From Acetomicrobium sp. S15 = DSM 107314 (GTDB lineage Bacteria; Synergistota; Synergistia; Synergistales; Thermosynergistaceae), in contig NZ_JADEVE010000336.1 in the NCBI RefSeq assembly GCF_016125955.1, positions 186,001-250,000 of the forward strand: DNA of 64,000 bases, written 5' to 3'. Each line of letters begins with the position of its first letter. The first letter of the stretch is position 1. Position numbers and translations under genes: made by a program. Below, piece after piece: positions 1 through 8,605 of this stretch. The notes beneath the pieces were generated by a model. It saw only the letters and a program-made list of their open reading frames with translations, had not been told where the DNA came from and made no database searches.

Positions 1-119
1 TTTTTCAGTGGTCTCAGATCAATCTAAGCTTATAATATCATGCTTGCACTTTGTTCTACAAGAATAAAATGACAAAAGGAGGCCCTTCCATATATGTAAA
101 GGTGCCGTTTACGCTTAAA

Positions 120-160
120 TCGAAAAGGCTGGGCACAACGGCGCCTCAGCCTTTTCATAG
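120..160 (-). terminator. Intrinsic terminator of the tig-clpP operon
   Basis: Nine-base arms (AAAAGGCTG at 123-131 and CAGCCTTTT at 147-155) form a hairpin immediately downstream of the clpP stop. On the minus strand the second arm ends in a short T-rich stretch. Bases 1-119 show no gene I can support. Confidence 0.6.
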
Positions 161-171
161 AGAAATAGCCC

Positions 172-753
172 TTACGATCTCTTCGCTATCACCTTGTCCA
201 CTATGCCATACTGTTGGGCTTCCTCAGCGGACATAAAGAAATCGCGATCTGTGTCCTTTGCCACAACCTCTATAGGCTGGTTCGTGTGCTTGGCGAGTAT
301 CTCGTTGAGCCTATCCCGTATGCGCATGATCTCCCGCGCATGTATTTGGATATCTACAGCTTGTCCCTGCGCTCCACCTATGGGTTGATGTATCATGATC
401 CGAGCATCTGGCAGGGCGATGCGCTTGCCAGGTGCTCCAGCTGCCAAGAGTACTGCGGCCATACTGGCTGCTTGCCCAACGCATATAGTCGAAACAGGAC
501 ACTTGATATATTGCATTGTATCGTAGATGGCTAACCCGGCAGTTACCAGGCCCCCAGGGCTGTTGATGTAAAGAAAGATATCCTTGTCGGGGTCTTCGCT
601 TTCGAGGAACAAAAGTTGTGCTATCACAAGGTTCGAAAGGTGGTCGTCTATCGGTTCGCCCACAAAGATTATTCTGTCCTTCAGGAGGCGACTATAGATG
701 TCATATGCCCTTTCACCTCGCCCGGTTTGCTCTATAACCATTGGGATCAACAT
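172..753 (-). CDS. clpP: ATP-dependent Clp protease proteolytic subunit ClpP
   Basis: Serine protease subunit that forms the tetradecameric barrel and degrades proteins fed by a Clp ATPase in the cytoplasm. Counting from the ATG at 753, the catalytic triad is S97 (GQAASMA), H122 (MIHQP) and D171, the canonical spacing, and the 193-residue length is normal. A GTG twelve bases upstream is too close to the AAGGAAG ribosome-binding site, so the ATG beginning MLIPMVIEQ is preferred. It lies just downstream of tig, a common pairing for protein quality control. No clpX is visible in the window. Confidence 0.97.
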   Translation of the reverse strand: MLIPMVIEQTGRGERAYDIYSRLLKDRIIFVGEPIDDHLSNLVIAQLLFLESEDPDKDIFLYINSPGGLVTAGLAIYDTMQYIKCPVSTICVGQAASMAAVLLAAGAPGKRIALPDARIMIHQPIGGAQGQAVDIQIHAREIMRIRDRLNEILAKHTNQPIEVVAKDTDRDFFMSAEEAQQYGIVDKVIAKRS

Positions 754-785
754 GGTTTCGTTCACCTTCCTTAAATTGACCGATA

Positions 786-2162
786 TTAACCGTTGTCTTC
801 CTCAGAGAGCACGTTGTTTTCTGGGGAAGAGGCAGAAGCGGAGTCCTCCCTTGCTTCTTTTACGGTAACTTGAGACATCAAATAATCCACCGCTTTCTCT
901 AAGCGGATATTATCGATAACGTTTCTGAACAATTCTCTGTCCCGCTCTATGCGAGCACGCAGCCGCTCGATTTTTTCTCCCTGCGATGAGGCAACCCTAG
1001 TTATCCATTCATCGATATCGCCCGAAGTGACCTCCACGCCGGCAAGTTTAGCCAAAGCATCTAAGACAAACGCCTGTTTCAATGCTCTTTGTGCCCTTTC
1101 CCTTATCAAGCGTTCGTATTCTTCTGCCGTTAAATTTTGCTCAGCTAAGTATGCTTCCAGCGACATGCCGCGTTTTTGCTGTATAGCCTCCGCGTCTCTT
1201 CTTTTAAGTGCTTCGGCTTCGCGATCTATCATAGAGGTCGGGATGTCAACATCTGAAAGCTCTATCAGCTTCTCTAAGGCTTTATTGCGAGCATCCAGTC
1301 GACTTCTGTTCTCCAGTTGTCTTGCTATTTTGGCCTTCAGCGCTTCTCTAAGATCTTCTATATTTTTTTCTTCTCCACCGGTCACCTGAGCTATGAACTC
1401 CTCGCTCAGCTCCGGAAGGATGGGCTCGATAATTTTTTTAATCTCGAAATTGCAGCGAACAGACTTGCCGGCGACGGTAGCGTCTGAATGCCCTTCTTCT
1501 ACGACCAGTTCTGCAATGACGTGCGACCCTACCTCCTTGGAAAGCAGAGCCTCCTTTATCTGCGGATGCAAATTGGGATGGGCCAGGTTTAGACTAACAT
1601 CTTCCGCTTTCTCTAAAACGCGCTCGCCTTCCTCGTCTTGAATTGTTGTAATATAATCAACTACCACTGTGTCGCCATCGCGCGAGGGGCGCCCTTCTAC
1701 GGGAAGGAGTTGGATGTGAAGCCTGCGCAGTTCCTCTATGGCCTCATCCACCATTTCATCCGTCACCTGAGGCAAGTTAATTTCCACCTCGATATCTTTC
1801 AGATCTGGTAGGACGGCCTCCGGACGCAGTTCAAGGGTAAATTCAAGATTTAGAGGCTCGCCTTCTTTTATTTCTTTCACGTTAACTGTCGGCTCTGTCG
1901 CGAGTTCTATCTCATAGTCCTCGACTATTTGGCTCAATGCTCTCGGCACAATCCTATCCAGCGCATCTTTATATATGGCATCTTTACCGAGATAGAGTTC
2001 CAAAACTCTGCGAGGTATGTGCCCTTTGCGAAAACCCTTTATGCTTATGCTTTGAGATAGCCTTCGAATGCTTTCGTTCACAGCCTTAGAAAAATCCGAT
2101 GCATCGACCTCCACTTTTATGGAAACCGAGTCCTTATCCTGTGATACAATTTCGGATCTCAC
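786..2162 (-). CDS. tig: Trigger factor, ribosome-bound chaperone
   Basis: Ribosome-associated folding chaperone, about 458 residues, full length. The N-terminal ribosome-binding signature is visible as [10 protein letters not shown] (family GFRKGxxP). A central FKBP-like PPIase domain (GDTVVVDY onward) and a long helical C-terminal substrate-cradling domain follow. I chose the GTG at 2162, which has GGAGGT eight bases upstream. An upstream TTG at 2171 overlaps that ribosome-binding site. The acidic C-terminal tail is typical. Probably co-transcribed with clpP, 32 bp downstream. Confidence 0.95.
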   Translation of the reverse strand: MRSEIVSQDKDSVSIKVEVDASDFSKAVNESIRRLSQSISIKGFRKGHIPRRVLELYLGKDAIYKDALDRIVPRALSQIVEDYEIELATEPTVNVKEIKEGEPLNLEFTLELRPEAVLPDLKDIEVEINLPQVTDEMVDEAIEELRRLHIQLLPVEGRPSRDGDTVVVDYITTIQDEEGERVLEKAEDVSLNLAHPNLHPQIKEALLSKEVGSHVIAELVVEEGHSDATVAGKSVRCNFEIKKIIEPILPELSEEFIAQVTGGEEKNIEDLREALKAKIARQLENRSRLDARNKALEKLIELSDVDIPTSMIDREAEALKRRDAEAIQQKRGMSLEAYLAEQNLTAEEYERLIRERAQRALKQAFVLDALAKLAGVEVTSGDIDEWITRVASSQGEKIERLRARIERDRELFRNVIDNIRLEKAVDYLMSQVTVKEAREDSASASSPENNVLSEEDNG

Positions 2163-2205
2163 AAAAATCAACCTCCATTTATGCCTGCGACATCACAGTC
2201 CGTGC

Positions 2206-2234
2206 ATCATAAGCATTTTATTTTACTACGCCAA
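2206..2234 (-). promoter_or_regulatory. Putative sigma-70 promoter for tig-clpP
   Basis: On the minus strand TTGGCG (2229-2234) and TATGAT (2206-2211) are separated by 17 bp, about 45 bp upstream of the tig start. Seen in sequence; activity is inferred. Confidence 0.5.
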
Positions 2235-2290
2235 CGGCAATTTTGCTATCCCAACTGAAAATAATTCTACATAAAGCATGTCAAGCGCAG

Positions 2291-2320
2291 TAAAAATGCC
2301 TCGACGTCATGCGTCGAGGC
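2291..2320 (-). terminator. Intrinsic terminator after tRNA-Leu
   Basis: Perfect 9-bp hairpin (GCCTCGACG / CGTCGAGGC, 2298-2320) followed on the minus strand by ATTTTTA, six bases beyond the tRNA-Leu 3' end. It terminates the Arg-Lys-Leu tRNA transcript. Confidence 0.8.
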
Positions 2321-2325
2321 GAAAG

Positions 2326-2410
2326 TGGTGCGAGAGGGGGGACTCGAACCCCCACGGTCGAAACCACTGGATCCTAAGTCCAGCGTGTCTACCAGTTCCA
2401 CCACTCTCGC
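2326..2410 (-). tRNA. tRNA-Leu(TAG)
   Basis: 85-nt cloverleaf with a long variable arm as expected for leucine. The anticodon loop CTTAGGA gives TAG, the acceptor stem is GCGAGAG/CTCTCGC, and the CCA end is encoded. Third gene of a three-tRNA unit. Confidence 0.95.
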
Positions 2411-2426
2411 ACGCTTAAAGTCCTGT

Positions 2427-2502
2427 TGGTGGGCCGTACAGGAGTCGAACCTGTAACCCCAGGATTAAGAGTCCCGTGCTCTGCCAATTGAGCTAACGGC
2501 CC
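2427..2502 (-). tRNA. tRNA-Lys(CTT)
   Basis: 76-nt tRNA with acceptor GGGCCGT/ACGGCCC, anticodon loop CTCTTAA (CTT) and encoded CCA. Middle gene of the Arg-Lys-Leu cluster. Confidence 0.95.
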
Positions 2503-2517
2503 ACATAACACCCCAGC

Positions 2518-2593
2518 TGGCGCGCCCGGCAGGATTTGAACCCGCGACCAACGGATCCGAAGTCCGCCGCTCTGTCCACTGAGCTACGGGCGC
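2518..2593 (-). tRNA. tRNA-Arg(TCG)
   Basis: 76-nt tRNA with acceptor CGGGCGC pairing, anticodon loop CTTCGGA (TCG, read as ICG after A34 editing only if the base were A; here it is T) and encoded CCA. First gene of the three-tRNA cluster. Confidence 0.93.
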
Positions 2594-2623
2594 ATGCGAA
2601 GATTATCTCCGGCAGCAATAGGA

Positions 2624-2652
2624 AACTTATCATAGCTCGATGGATTAGTCAA
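2624..2652 (-). promoter_or_regulatory. Putative promoter of the tRNA-Arg/Lys/Leu cluster
   Basis: Minus-strand TTGACT (2647-2652), a 17-bp spacer and TAAGTT (2624-2629) end about 30 bp before the tRNA-Arg 5' end. Confidence 0.55.
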
Positions 2653-2791
2653 CAGGCATCAGACAACTTTTTGATGTAAGATTCTTTTGAAATCCTCTGG
2701 GCATCTCTTGTGGATTGTCCTGATCCTTTGGGAAAAGCAAGAGGTTAAAAGGTAAAGAAATCCTTGTACCGTATGGACTTATTGGTATTTT

Positions 2792-2868
2792 TGGGGTGGA
2801 CGAGGGGACTTGAACCCCCAGCCCCTGGAGCCACAGTCCAGTGCTCTGACCAGTTGAGCTACGTCCAC
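2792..2868 (-). tRNA. tRNA-His(GTG)
   Basis: Cloverleaf with acceptor GTGGACG/CGTCCAC, anticodon loop CTGTGGC (GTG), C at the discriminator position and encoded CCA. The base before position 1 (2869) encodes G, consistent with the extra G-1 of tRNA-His. About 200 bp separate it from the next tRNA, which has its own promoter. Confidence 0.94.
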
Positions 2869-3109
2869 CATGTCTATTCGCCGAACATCCAGTCTGCGCA
2901 AATACACTTATACCAAAGCGCCTTGCCACGGTGCACATTCGCGCATTCCCATCCGAATATGCTTCCTGCACGAATATGCTACACGCTCTTTCAGGAAAGG
3001 TCAAGAAGCCAATGGTAGTTATGACGATTGCCACAGGTGCACGGAGAGGATAAATCGGAGTTAGCAAATTCAAAAGCGCTATCTTTTAAAAAAATATGCA
3101 TGGGTGTTC

Positions 3110-3200
3110 TATAATTTGGACGGCGCTCGAGCATCGCAAGTTCGAGGGCGACGGGAATTTGCAGTTGGCATCTAAACGGCAAATGTAATTATCGCCCTCG
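3110..3200 (+). promoter_or_regulatory. Structured leader with -10 element upstream of a small ORF and the cyclase gene
   Basis: A TATAAT at 3110-3115 (no good -35 seen) is followed by nested inverted repeats: CGAGGGCGA 3143-3151 with TCGCCCTCG 3192-3200 (9 bp), and inside it ATTTGC 3157-3162 with GCAAAT 3179-3184. An upstream CTCGA (3126-3130) can compete for TCGAG at 3142-3146, so two exclusive folds are possible. It matches no riboswitch class I recognise. The rest of 2870-3241 holds no gene I can support. Confidence 0.45.
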
Positions 3201-3241
3201 CCTTTGATACAAGAGCAACTCATGGGAAGCAGAAGGAGGAT

Positions 3242-3322
3242 ATGTACAGTAACCCGAACAATCACACATTTACCAGGCTCTTTACCGGAGCAGCCGGGAT
3301 TTTTGCGATGAATACCTTGTAA
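3242..3322 (+). CDS. Possible 26-residue leader peptide
   Basis: ATG at 3242 is preceded by a very strong ribosome-binding site (AGAAGGAGGAT). The frame runs 26 codons, starts MYSNPNNHTF and ends FAMNTL before TAA. It lies between the structured leader and a hairpin ahead of the cyclase gene, as a leader peptide or a small membrane-associated peptide would. No family recognised. It may instead be a truncated relic; the strong ribosome-binding site is the main support. Confidence 0.35.
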   Translation: MYSNPNNHTFTRLFTGAAGIFAMNTL

Positions 3323-3325
3323 GGT

Positions 3326-3360
3326 AGACGAGTCCATAAATACATGTTCTCGTCTGTTTA
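3326..3360 (+). terminator. Hairpin between small ORF and cyclase gene, possible attenuator
   Basis: AGACGAG (3326-3332) pairs perfectly with CTCGTCT (3349-3355) around a 16-nt loop, followed by the T-rich GTTTAGTTT. It sits 37 bp upstream of the cyclase start. The loop is long for a simple terminator, so attenuation is only a suggestion. Confidence 0.35.
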
Positions 3361-3391
3361 GTTTAAAATATGATTCAGGAGGCGAGTTAAT

Positions 3392-4195
3392 ATGAGTGTA
3401 AACTGGGAACTGAAGAACTGGAAGAACGTGAAGATTTACGATCTCTCCATCCCGATTAGCCATTTAACCCCGCCATGGCCCACTTATGAACCGCTCCAGA
3501 TTAAGTTCTTCAAGCGCTTGGCGCCAAATGGCGCAAACGGACAACTTTTAACACACTCAAATCACGTGGGCACCCATCTGGACGGCCCATTGCACTTCTG
3601 CACCCACGGCAAGGACATTGCAAGTCTCGAACTGAAAGACTTTCTCGTGGGGCCAGGAGTTGTGGTAGACATCAGCGACATCGCCGAGGATTTCGGGATC
3701 TATACCAGCAAAGACATTGAGGAGCGGGCAGAGGTTCATGACGGAGACATCCTCATCATCAACACAGGTTACCATCGTTATGGTTGGGACCAACCAGAGG
3801 CTGACGAAGTCCGCTACATGGTTATGCACCCAGGCCCTACTAAAGAGTTCGCTCAGTGGTGTAAGAAAAGAAAGATTAAGTGGATCGGCGTCGATTGCGG
3901 CTCGGCGGATCACCCGATGAACACTAAGATCCGCGAGTGGATGCCTCATTACGCCAAGCTGGCTGATGAGCATCTTAAAAATAAATACGGCAAGGGGCTC
4001 GATGACTTCTTCCCGCCGGAGGATTACCAGCTTATGCATGTCGATCTTTTTCCCGATGATATCATACACGCAGAATGCGTTGGTGGAGATATAGATCTGC
4101 TCTCGGGCAAGCGCGCTACTATCGGATGCTTTCCCTGGAGGTTTGAAGGCGGAGAATCCTGCATCAGCCGGATAGTGGCCTTCGTGGAGGAATAA
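3392..4195 (+). CDS. Cyclase family protein (kynurenine-formamidase-like metal hydrolase)
   Basis: Belongs to the putative cyclase / kynurenine formamidase superfamily of metal-dependent hydrolases that open amide or lactam-like bonds. The hallmark HxGTHxDxPxH metal motif is present at residues 58-68 ([11 protein letters not shown]). The 267-residue length fits the family, and no signal peptide is seen, so it is cytoplasmic. The ATG has CAGGAGGCGAG just upstream. It stands alone on the plus strand behind a structured leader and ends at a GC-rich hairpin. The substrate cannot be told from sequence. Confidence 0.88.
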   Translation: MSVNWELKNWKNVKIYDLSIPISHLTPPWPTYEPLQIKFFKRLAPNGANGQLLTHSNHVGTHLDGPLHFCTHGKDIASLELKDFLVGPGVVVDISDIAEDFGIYTSKDIEERAEVHDGDILIINTGYHRYGWDQPEADEVRYMVMHPGPTKEFAQWCKKRKIKWIGVDCGSADHPMNTKIREWMPHYAKLADEHLKNKYGKGLDDFFPPEDYQLMHVDLFPDDIIHAECVGGDIDLLSGKRATIGCFPWRFEGGESCISRIVAFVEE

Positions 4196-4206
4196 CGTTT
4201 CTTTAA

Positions 4207-4225
4207 GGGGGCCCCATCGGCCCCC
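4207..4225. terminator. GC-rich hairpin between cyclase gene and tRNA-Arg
   Basis: GGGGGCC (4207-4213) pairs with GGCCCCC (4219-4225) around a 5-nt loop. It lies between convergent transcripts and could end either, although neither side has a strong T run. Confidence 0.5.
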
Positions 4226-4237
4226 GAAATTCCATAT

Positions 4238-4314
<77 letters not shown>

Positions 4315-4317
4315 AAA

Positions 4318-4398
4318 TAAACTTGGAGCGGGAAACGGGATTCGAACCCGCGACCTACGGCTTGGAAGGCCGTCGCTCTAACCAGCTGAGCTATTCCC
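4318..4398. repeat. Left island repeat (attL-type), copy of tRNA-Gly
   Basis: 81 bp identical to 13426-13506 in the same orientation. Identity starts six bases before the CCA end of the tRNA and stops two bases short of its 5' end. Confidence 0.9.
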
Positions 4399-4400
4399 AA
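4324..4400 (-). pseudogene. Displaced tRNA-Gly(TCC) copy with altered 5' end
   Basis: Same sequence as the intact tRNA-Gly at 13432-13508 except that bases 1-2 read TT instead of GC. The acceptor stem therefore opens with a U-C mismatch and a U-G wobble. The anticodon TCC and CCA are unchanged. It is probably non-functional or poorly processed, but a promoter just upstream could still transcribe it. Confidence 0.75.
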
Positions 4401-4414
4401 CTACGACGCAGTTA

Positions 4415-4444
4415 ATATTAGCATAAATGCGAACTTTAGAGCAA
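4415..4444 (-). promoter_or_regulatory. Putative leftward promoter at the island's left end
   Basis: Minus-strand TTGCTC (4439-4444), an 18-bp spacer and TAATAT (4415-4420) point out of the island into the tRNA-Gly copy and tRNA-Arg(TCT). Its -10 box ends 14 bp before the tRNA-Gly copy. Confidence 0.45.
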
Positions 4445-4528
4445 CACTCCCAAGGCAAGACTTGCACAAAATCGACCGAGGCCGTTGCTCCTAAATTTTG
4501 CTCTCCCTCGAAATTATAAGACACAATC

Positions 4529-5476
4529 GTGAATGAAAGAGGCCATGTAGTTTTATTCCAGGAGAAGTTTCACTCATGGGATGATGCATTGGAAGCCTTC
4601 GCACTCTTCAGGAAGGCTGAGGGCTACTCGGAAAGGACCATCAAAGACTACCGCTATCACGTAACGCGCTTTTTCAAAGAATACCCGCAGGCTTGGAATC
4701 CTCAGGATGCCGGCAAAACAAGGATGGCTGTGCTTTCCTTCCTCGGCCAGGACGGTATCTCACCGGCAACGTTCAACATCAGGCGAAAGTATCTTAAAGC
4801 CTTCTTTTCATGGCTGATAGACGAGGGAGCTTGCACTAAAAACCCGCTCGACGGGATCGGGGCAAGGAAGGCCGAACCGAGGATCGTTCAGCACTCGGCG
4901 GAAGTCTTAGAAAAGCTCTTAAAGCTGCCGGATAGGTCAACTTACTGCGGCAAGCGAGACTACGCCTTGTTGTGCCTTTCCATAGACACAGCCATAAGGC
5001 CAGGTGAGGCACTGTCTCTGACCATTGAAGACGTCGACCTCAAAGACATGGTCGTTTTAGTCCGAGCTTCCGTGTCAAAGACCCGCAAGAGCAGGACGCT
5101 ACCCTTCTCCATAGAGACGACCAAGGCGATACAGGCTCTTGTCATGGCAAGGCCGAAGGAGTGGGAAACACCGCTGCTTTTCACCAACCACGAAGGCCAA
5201 AAATTTACGCTCTCAGGATGGACGCAGAGGTTAAAGAAACATTACGCACCCAAGCTCGGCTTAAAAAAGCTTTCTCCCTACGACCTGCGCCACGATGCGG
5301 CCTTGCACTTTTTGCGCAACGGCATGAACCCCTTTGCGCTCCAGGCGATCATGGGACACTCAAACCTCGAGACCACTAAGCACTACATAGCCCTCGTGGA
5401 GGCGGACATACGCGAGGCGCACGAAGCGGCCTCGCCGGTGAAGAAGCTCCTCGGGAGCAAAAAGCGGGTTAGATAA
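4529..5476 (+). CDS. Tyrosine recombinase / integrase of the island
   Basis: 315-residue XerC/D-like integrase: N-terminal SAM-like core-binding domain (about 15-110) and C-terminal catalytic domain. Catalytic residues visible are R157 (AIRPGEALSL), R254 and H255 in PYDLRH (with Y251 where many members have His), H277 in MGHSNL and the nucleophile Y286 (TTKHYI). The start is GTG at 4529 with a weak ribosome-binding site. It lies 130 bp inside the left repeat, on the side away from the intact tRNA. It is presumed to catalyse integration and excision at tRNA-Gly. A homologous C-terminal remnant lies at the opposite end. Confidence 0.93.
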   Translation: MNERGHVVLFQEKFHSWDDALEAFALFRKAEGYSERTIKDYRYHVTRFFKEYPQAWNPQDAGKTRMAVLSFLGQDGISPATFNIRRKYLKAFFSWLIDEGACTKNPLDGIGARKAEPRIVQHSAEVLEKLLKLPDRSTYCGKRDYALLCLSIDTAIRPGEALSLTIEDVDLKDMVVLVRASVSKTRKSRTLPFSIETTKAIQALVMARPKEWETPLLFTNHEGQKFTLSGWTQRLKKHYAPKLGLKKLSPYDLRHDAALHFLRNGMNPFALQAIMGHSNLETTKHYIALVEADIREAHEAASPVKKLLGSKKRVR

Positions 5477-5730
5477 GGTGAGGTGGGTTAGCCTTTGCTG
5501 AGGCCTTCTTAGATGATAGAATAGGAAAGAAAAATGTGACCAGGATGTATGCGTGAAACTATTGCAGGGATAAGGCGTGACACGAACACGGCCACCGCAA
5601 TCCATCTTAACTCAAGGTCACTTCTTTTTACGGGGAGCATAAGATGTAACTATTAAGTGATACTATGGAAATTAAAGATGTATAAAAGTTTAGTTTTTAA
5701 TAAAATTGTAATTATGTGGGAGATAATAAT

Positions 5731-6378
5731 ATGTATTGTCCAAACTGTGGAAAACAAGTAGATAATGAGAGCAACTTCTGTAGATATTGTGGTGCAAAGG
5801 TTTATAAAAGTGATATATGCGTTAGTGATAAAGAAATTCCACAAAATAGTGTACCAAATGGTGTGTCTTTGTATGATAGCCCTAAATTAATCACTGAAGA
5901 CATGTTTAAATTAAAAAAAGGAGAAAAAATGGTTTTTGAAACAAAACCATCAATAAAATGCTCGCTTTTGATGCCTGTGCTTTGTGGAATTATTACTGCT
6001 CTGATAGGACTGCCTTTCTTATATTTTCCACTTCTTGCATTGTTTCTTACATGGATGGGTATAGTTATAGAGTTAATTGCCTTGGGAATAATATTAATTC
6101 CCTATTTAGTATTTAAAAATATGATTTATGGATTAACAACTCATAGAATTATAAAAATTACTGGAATAATAGGTAAAGATATGTATGAATGTTCGCTTAA
6201 TAGAGTTCAAGACCTTAGATTTAGGATAAGCCCGTTACAGAAAATATTTAGTTGTGGAGATATATTGATATCCACCGCGGGCACAGCCGGGATTGAATGC
6301 ATATGGAGAAACATCGAAAATCCACAAGAAGTACAAAGGATTTTGAGATCTTTATTAGATGCAGTAAGAAAGAATTGA
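5731..6378 (+). CDS. Zinc-ribbon, two-TM, bacterial PH-domain membrane protein
   Basis: About 215 residues. An N-terminal zinc ribbon (CPNC near residue 3, CRYC near 19) is followed by a linker, two hydrophobic helices (about 80-130) and a bPH_2-like region beginning at TTHRIIKITGIIG, the arrangement of YdbS/YdbT-type envelope proteins. ATG at 5731 with GGGAG eight bases upstream is preferred over a GTG at 5716. The gene is strongly AT-rich and isolated within the island. Function unknown; probably bound to the inner membrane. Confidence 0.7.
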   Translation: MYCPNCGKQVDNESNFCRYCGAKVYKSDICVSDKEIPQNSVPNGVSLYDSPKLITEDMFKLKKGEKMVFETKPSIKCSLLMPVLCGIITALIGLPFLYFPLLALFLTWMGIVIELIALGIILIPYLVFKNMIYGLTTHRIIKITGIIGKDMYECSLNRVQDLRFRISPLQKIFSCGDILISTAGTAGIECIWRNIENPQEVQRILRSLLDAVRKN

Positions 6379-6483
6379 CGAATAATTAATAGTGAAGTGA
6401 GATAGACACCATTGTGTTCTGTGAAAGTTACGTATAATTGTAAAATTTAGGATGGCACTTTTCTAAAGTAATTTAAAAGGGCC

Positions 6484-6795
6484 ATGCCCTCTTATAGAAT
6501 AAAATTATCGCAAGCTCAAACTATCGAAGGGATGGAGATGATTCAATTTTATATTACCTTGTATGAGGAGGATTTACACCATCTATTTTCTAGCAATGAC
6601 GAAAGCTTAAAAAGTCATAGAACAATTTACCAATCAACTCCTGGAACAACAGCGTACGAAGCAGATCAATGCAAAGCCTTACTAGCGTACAGAGCAAAGA
6701 AGAGTGGAAGACGCAACAGATGCAGGGAAAGAAGGCTAATTACCAAAGCGAGAACCTTGGCATTGAAAGTACCACAGATAAGAGGAAATTACTAA
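6484..6795 (+). pseudogene. IS256 (mutator)-type transposase N-terminal remnant
   Basis: A 103-codon frame. Its ends resemble the start of IS256-family transposases: MIQFYITLYEEDLHHLF near the N terminus, and RNRCRERRLITKARTLALKV where intact members have RNGYRERxLxTRVGTLELxV. The catalytic DDE domain is absent and the frame stops soon after this region, so it is a truncated relic. No inverted repeats were found around it. Recognition is by eye, so moderate confidence. Confidence 0.55.
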
Positions 6796-6832
6796 AACAG
6801 CGAAGGTAAAAATAGAGAGAAGGGGGAGGCAA

Positions 6833-7168
6833 ATGAAAAGAAATAACACGGTATTGAGAACTTTACTGATAAGCCTGATTTTAGTAGTCATTTTTGTTTC
6901 GATAACTTCAGCGAGTACAAAGTATGTTACAAAAGGCGGTTATCCTTTTGCCACTACCAAAGAGTATCTCAAACAGGCTATTAGCTACATCATTAGCGGC
7001 GATAATGAAGCGCTTGCTAAGCTCATAGCGGCTGGCGTTGTAGGCATTCTTGAAGATGGGACGGTTGTTTACATGGAAGGCGCAACGTGGACACTAGTTG
7101 AATTTAGGTTTCCTGGAAAAACTAAGAAATTTTGGACGGTGATGGAAGCGTTGTCAGAAGTAAAATGA
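6833..7168 (+). CDS. Small secreted protein of unknown function
   Basis: 111 residues with a typical signal peptide (MKRNN, hydrophobic core, cleavage near TSAS) and a mature domain starting TKYVTKGG. The ribosome-binding site GGGGGAGG is strong. First of four consecutive exported or anchored proteins on the island. No family recognised. Cleaved size about 85 residues. Confidence 0.6.
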   Translation: MKRNNTVLRTLLISLILVVIFVSITSASTKYVTKGGYPFATTKEYLKQAISYIISGDNEALAKLIAAGVVGILEDGTVVYMEGATWTLVEFRFPGKTKKFWTVMEALSEVK

Positions 7169-7218
7169 GATTCAATACTATTAAAGAAAGAAGGCGAGAC
7201 AAAATGAAGGGGAAGCCT

Positions 7219-7905
7219 ATGAAGAGATGGTTAATTGGGTGTATTGTTTTTGTAATTATTCTGACGAGTAGTTCAGCCTACGCACAAAAACTTGTAACTT
7301 TCAGGCCAGACGCTGAATCTGGAGTTTTTATGGGCTTCAAGTGGAATGAAAACATAGCAACAATAAATAACCCATCTTATAGTGTAATTGAAACATATAC
7401 AACAGAACACCAAAACAGAGCAACAAACAAAGATGAACCTAAGATCATCCCAGGCCTTACGGCTGCGAATATTAAATCAATCCTTGAAAAAAGTTGGGGG
7501 TTAGTTTTTAGTGGGCCACAAAAAGGAAAATTACTTTTACATGATAGCGGCGAAGCGGTAGACTCTGACACTGGAATTCACTTAATGTGTGATATTTATG
7601 AAACATCACCGCAAAAAGTTCAGTGGGTAAATTTCATAGTTGATGCATCTTATGTTATGGGTTTAATTGAAATTGATCGGATAACCAAATTAGCGGAAAG
7701 ATATTTCAGTAGTTGTGTGACCATATCTTATGATGGAGCCAACCCAACGAAAGCAAAACAATGGGTTGCAAAAAATGTTTCCAAGGCAATTAAACCAGGA
7801 GAGCTTTCAATACAAATTGGCAAGGCAGAAATTAAACTGTTTGGTACTGAATATATGCGTACCTTACAAATTACTCCAATTGGAGGTGCTACACCTCTGT
7901 ATTGA
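7219..7905 (+). CDS. Secreted protein of unknown function
   Basis: About 228 residues from the ATG at 7219, which has AAGGGGAAG just upstream. Alternative starts lie at 7204 and 7132. The signal peptide MKRWLIGCIVFVIILTSSSAYA is cleaved before QKLV. The mature part is soluble, with no repeats or metal motifs that I recognise; it has Cys residues near ICDIYE-like and SSCVTI segments. It follows the previous secreted protein by 50 bp, so the two may share a transcript. Confidence 0.6.
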   Translation: MKRWLIGCIVFVIILTSSSAYAQKLVTFRPDAESGVFMGFKWNENIATINNPSYSVIETYTTEHQNRATNKDEPKIIPGLTAANIKSILEKSWGLVFSGPQKGKLLLHDSGEAVDSDTGIHLMCDIYETSPQKVQWVNFIVDASYVMGLIEIDRITKLAERYFSSCVTISYDGANPTKAKQWVAKNVSKAIKPGELSIQIGKAEIKLFGTEYMRTLQITPIGGATPLY

Positions 7906-7990
7906 CATTAGATTGATATTTAAGTCATGCTAGAAAGATATATAAATTAATTAATGAACAATCTTGTGATTCAATAGGGGGTAGGATTTT

Positions 7991-8557
7991 ATGCGAAAAT
8001 GCTGCCATTTGGGGTTTTTATTATTGTTATTGTTACTTCCCATGGTTGCTTACGCAGGAACTCGATTTGTTGAAGGATCAGCTACAGGTAGATATTACAA
8101 CAATGTATGGAAGACATGGAGCGAAGAACCTATTTATGTATATGTGGACGAAAAAGGCAACACTTACATTAAAGGTGGCGAGGGGCTTATATGTGCAAGA
8201 GGGATTATTTATGCAGGAGAGAGACAGAAATTTATAGAACTGCTAAGAAAAGGAATTAAATGGGCTGAAACTGCAAGGAAAGAACAATTAGAAATTACAA
8301 AAAATTTGGGTTCATTTATGAAAGAAGGATCATACGGTGACAAATATGGAATTAAACTTACATTCTTTTCCGCAAACAAAGGAAACCAAACTGATGTAAT
8401 TTTAGATATAGTCGACTTTGATAATATATTTAATACAATAACCCTTTATTTGAATCCATCACAAGTAAAAGAGCTAATTGAATTACTGGAAAAAGTACCT
8501 CAAACTCTAAAGGAACTCAAGGAACACGAAAAGAAATCTAAGACATTATTAAAATAA
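7991..8557 (+). CDS. Secreted protein with lysine-rich helical tail, unknown function
   Basis: 188 residues. The signal peptide has a run of leucines (residues 9-16) and a likely cleavage site after VAYA. The mature domain contains Y/W-rich segments (YVYVDEKGN), and the C-terminal 40 residues are charged and helical (LKELKEHEKKSKTLLK). GGGGGTAGG precedes the ATG. No family recognised. Confidence 0.6.
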   Translation: MRKCCHLGFLLLLLLLPMVAYAGTRFVEGSATGRYYNNVWKTWSEEPIYVYVDEKGNTYIKGGEGLICARGIIYAGERQKFIELLRKGIKWAETARKEQLEITKNLGSFMKEGSYGDKYGIKLTFFSANKGNQTDVILDIVDFDNIFNTITLYLNPSQVKELIELLEKVPQTLKELKEHEKKSKTLLK

Positions 8558-8605
8558 CAGTAGTTCAATGAGTTTGCTGAATTGTTCAATAACCAGGATA
8601 GCAGG

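Noticed and set aside
51-236. 61-codon plus-strand ORF at the left edge
   Set aside because: It overlaps the clpP terminator and clpP itself in antisense and has no protein-like features.
2645-3073. 142-codon minus-strand ORF
   Set aside because: It runs across tRNA-His and has no ribosome-binding site or recognisable family.
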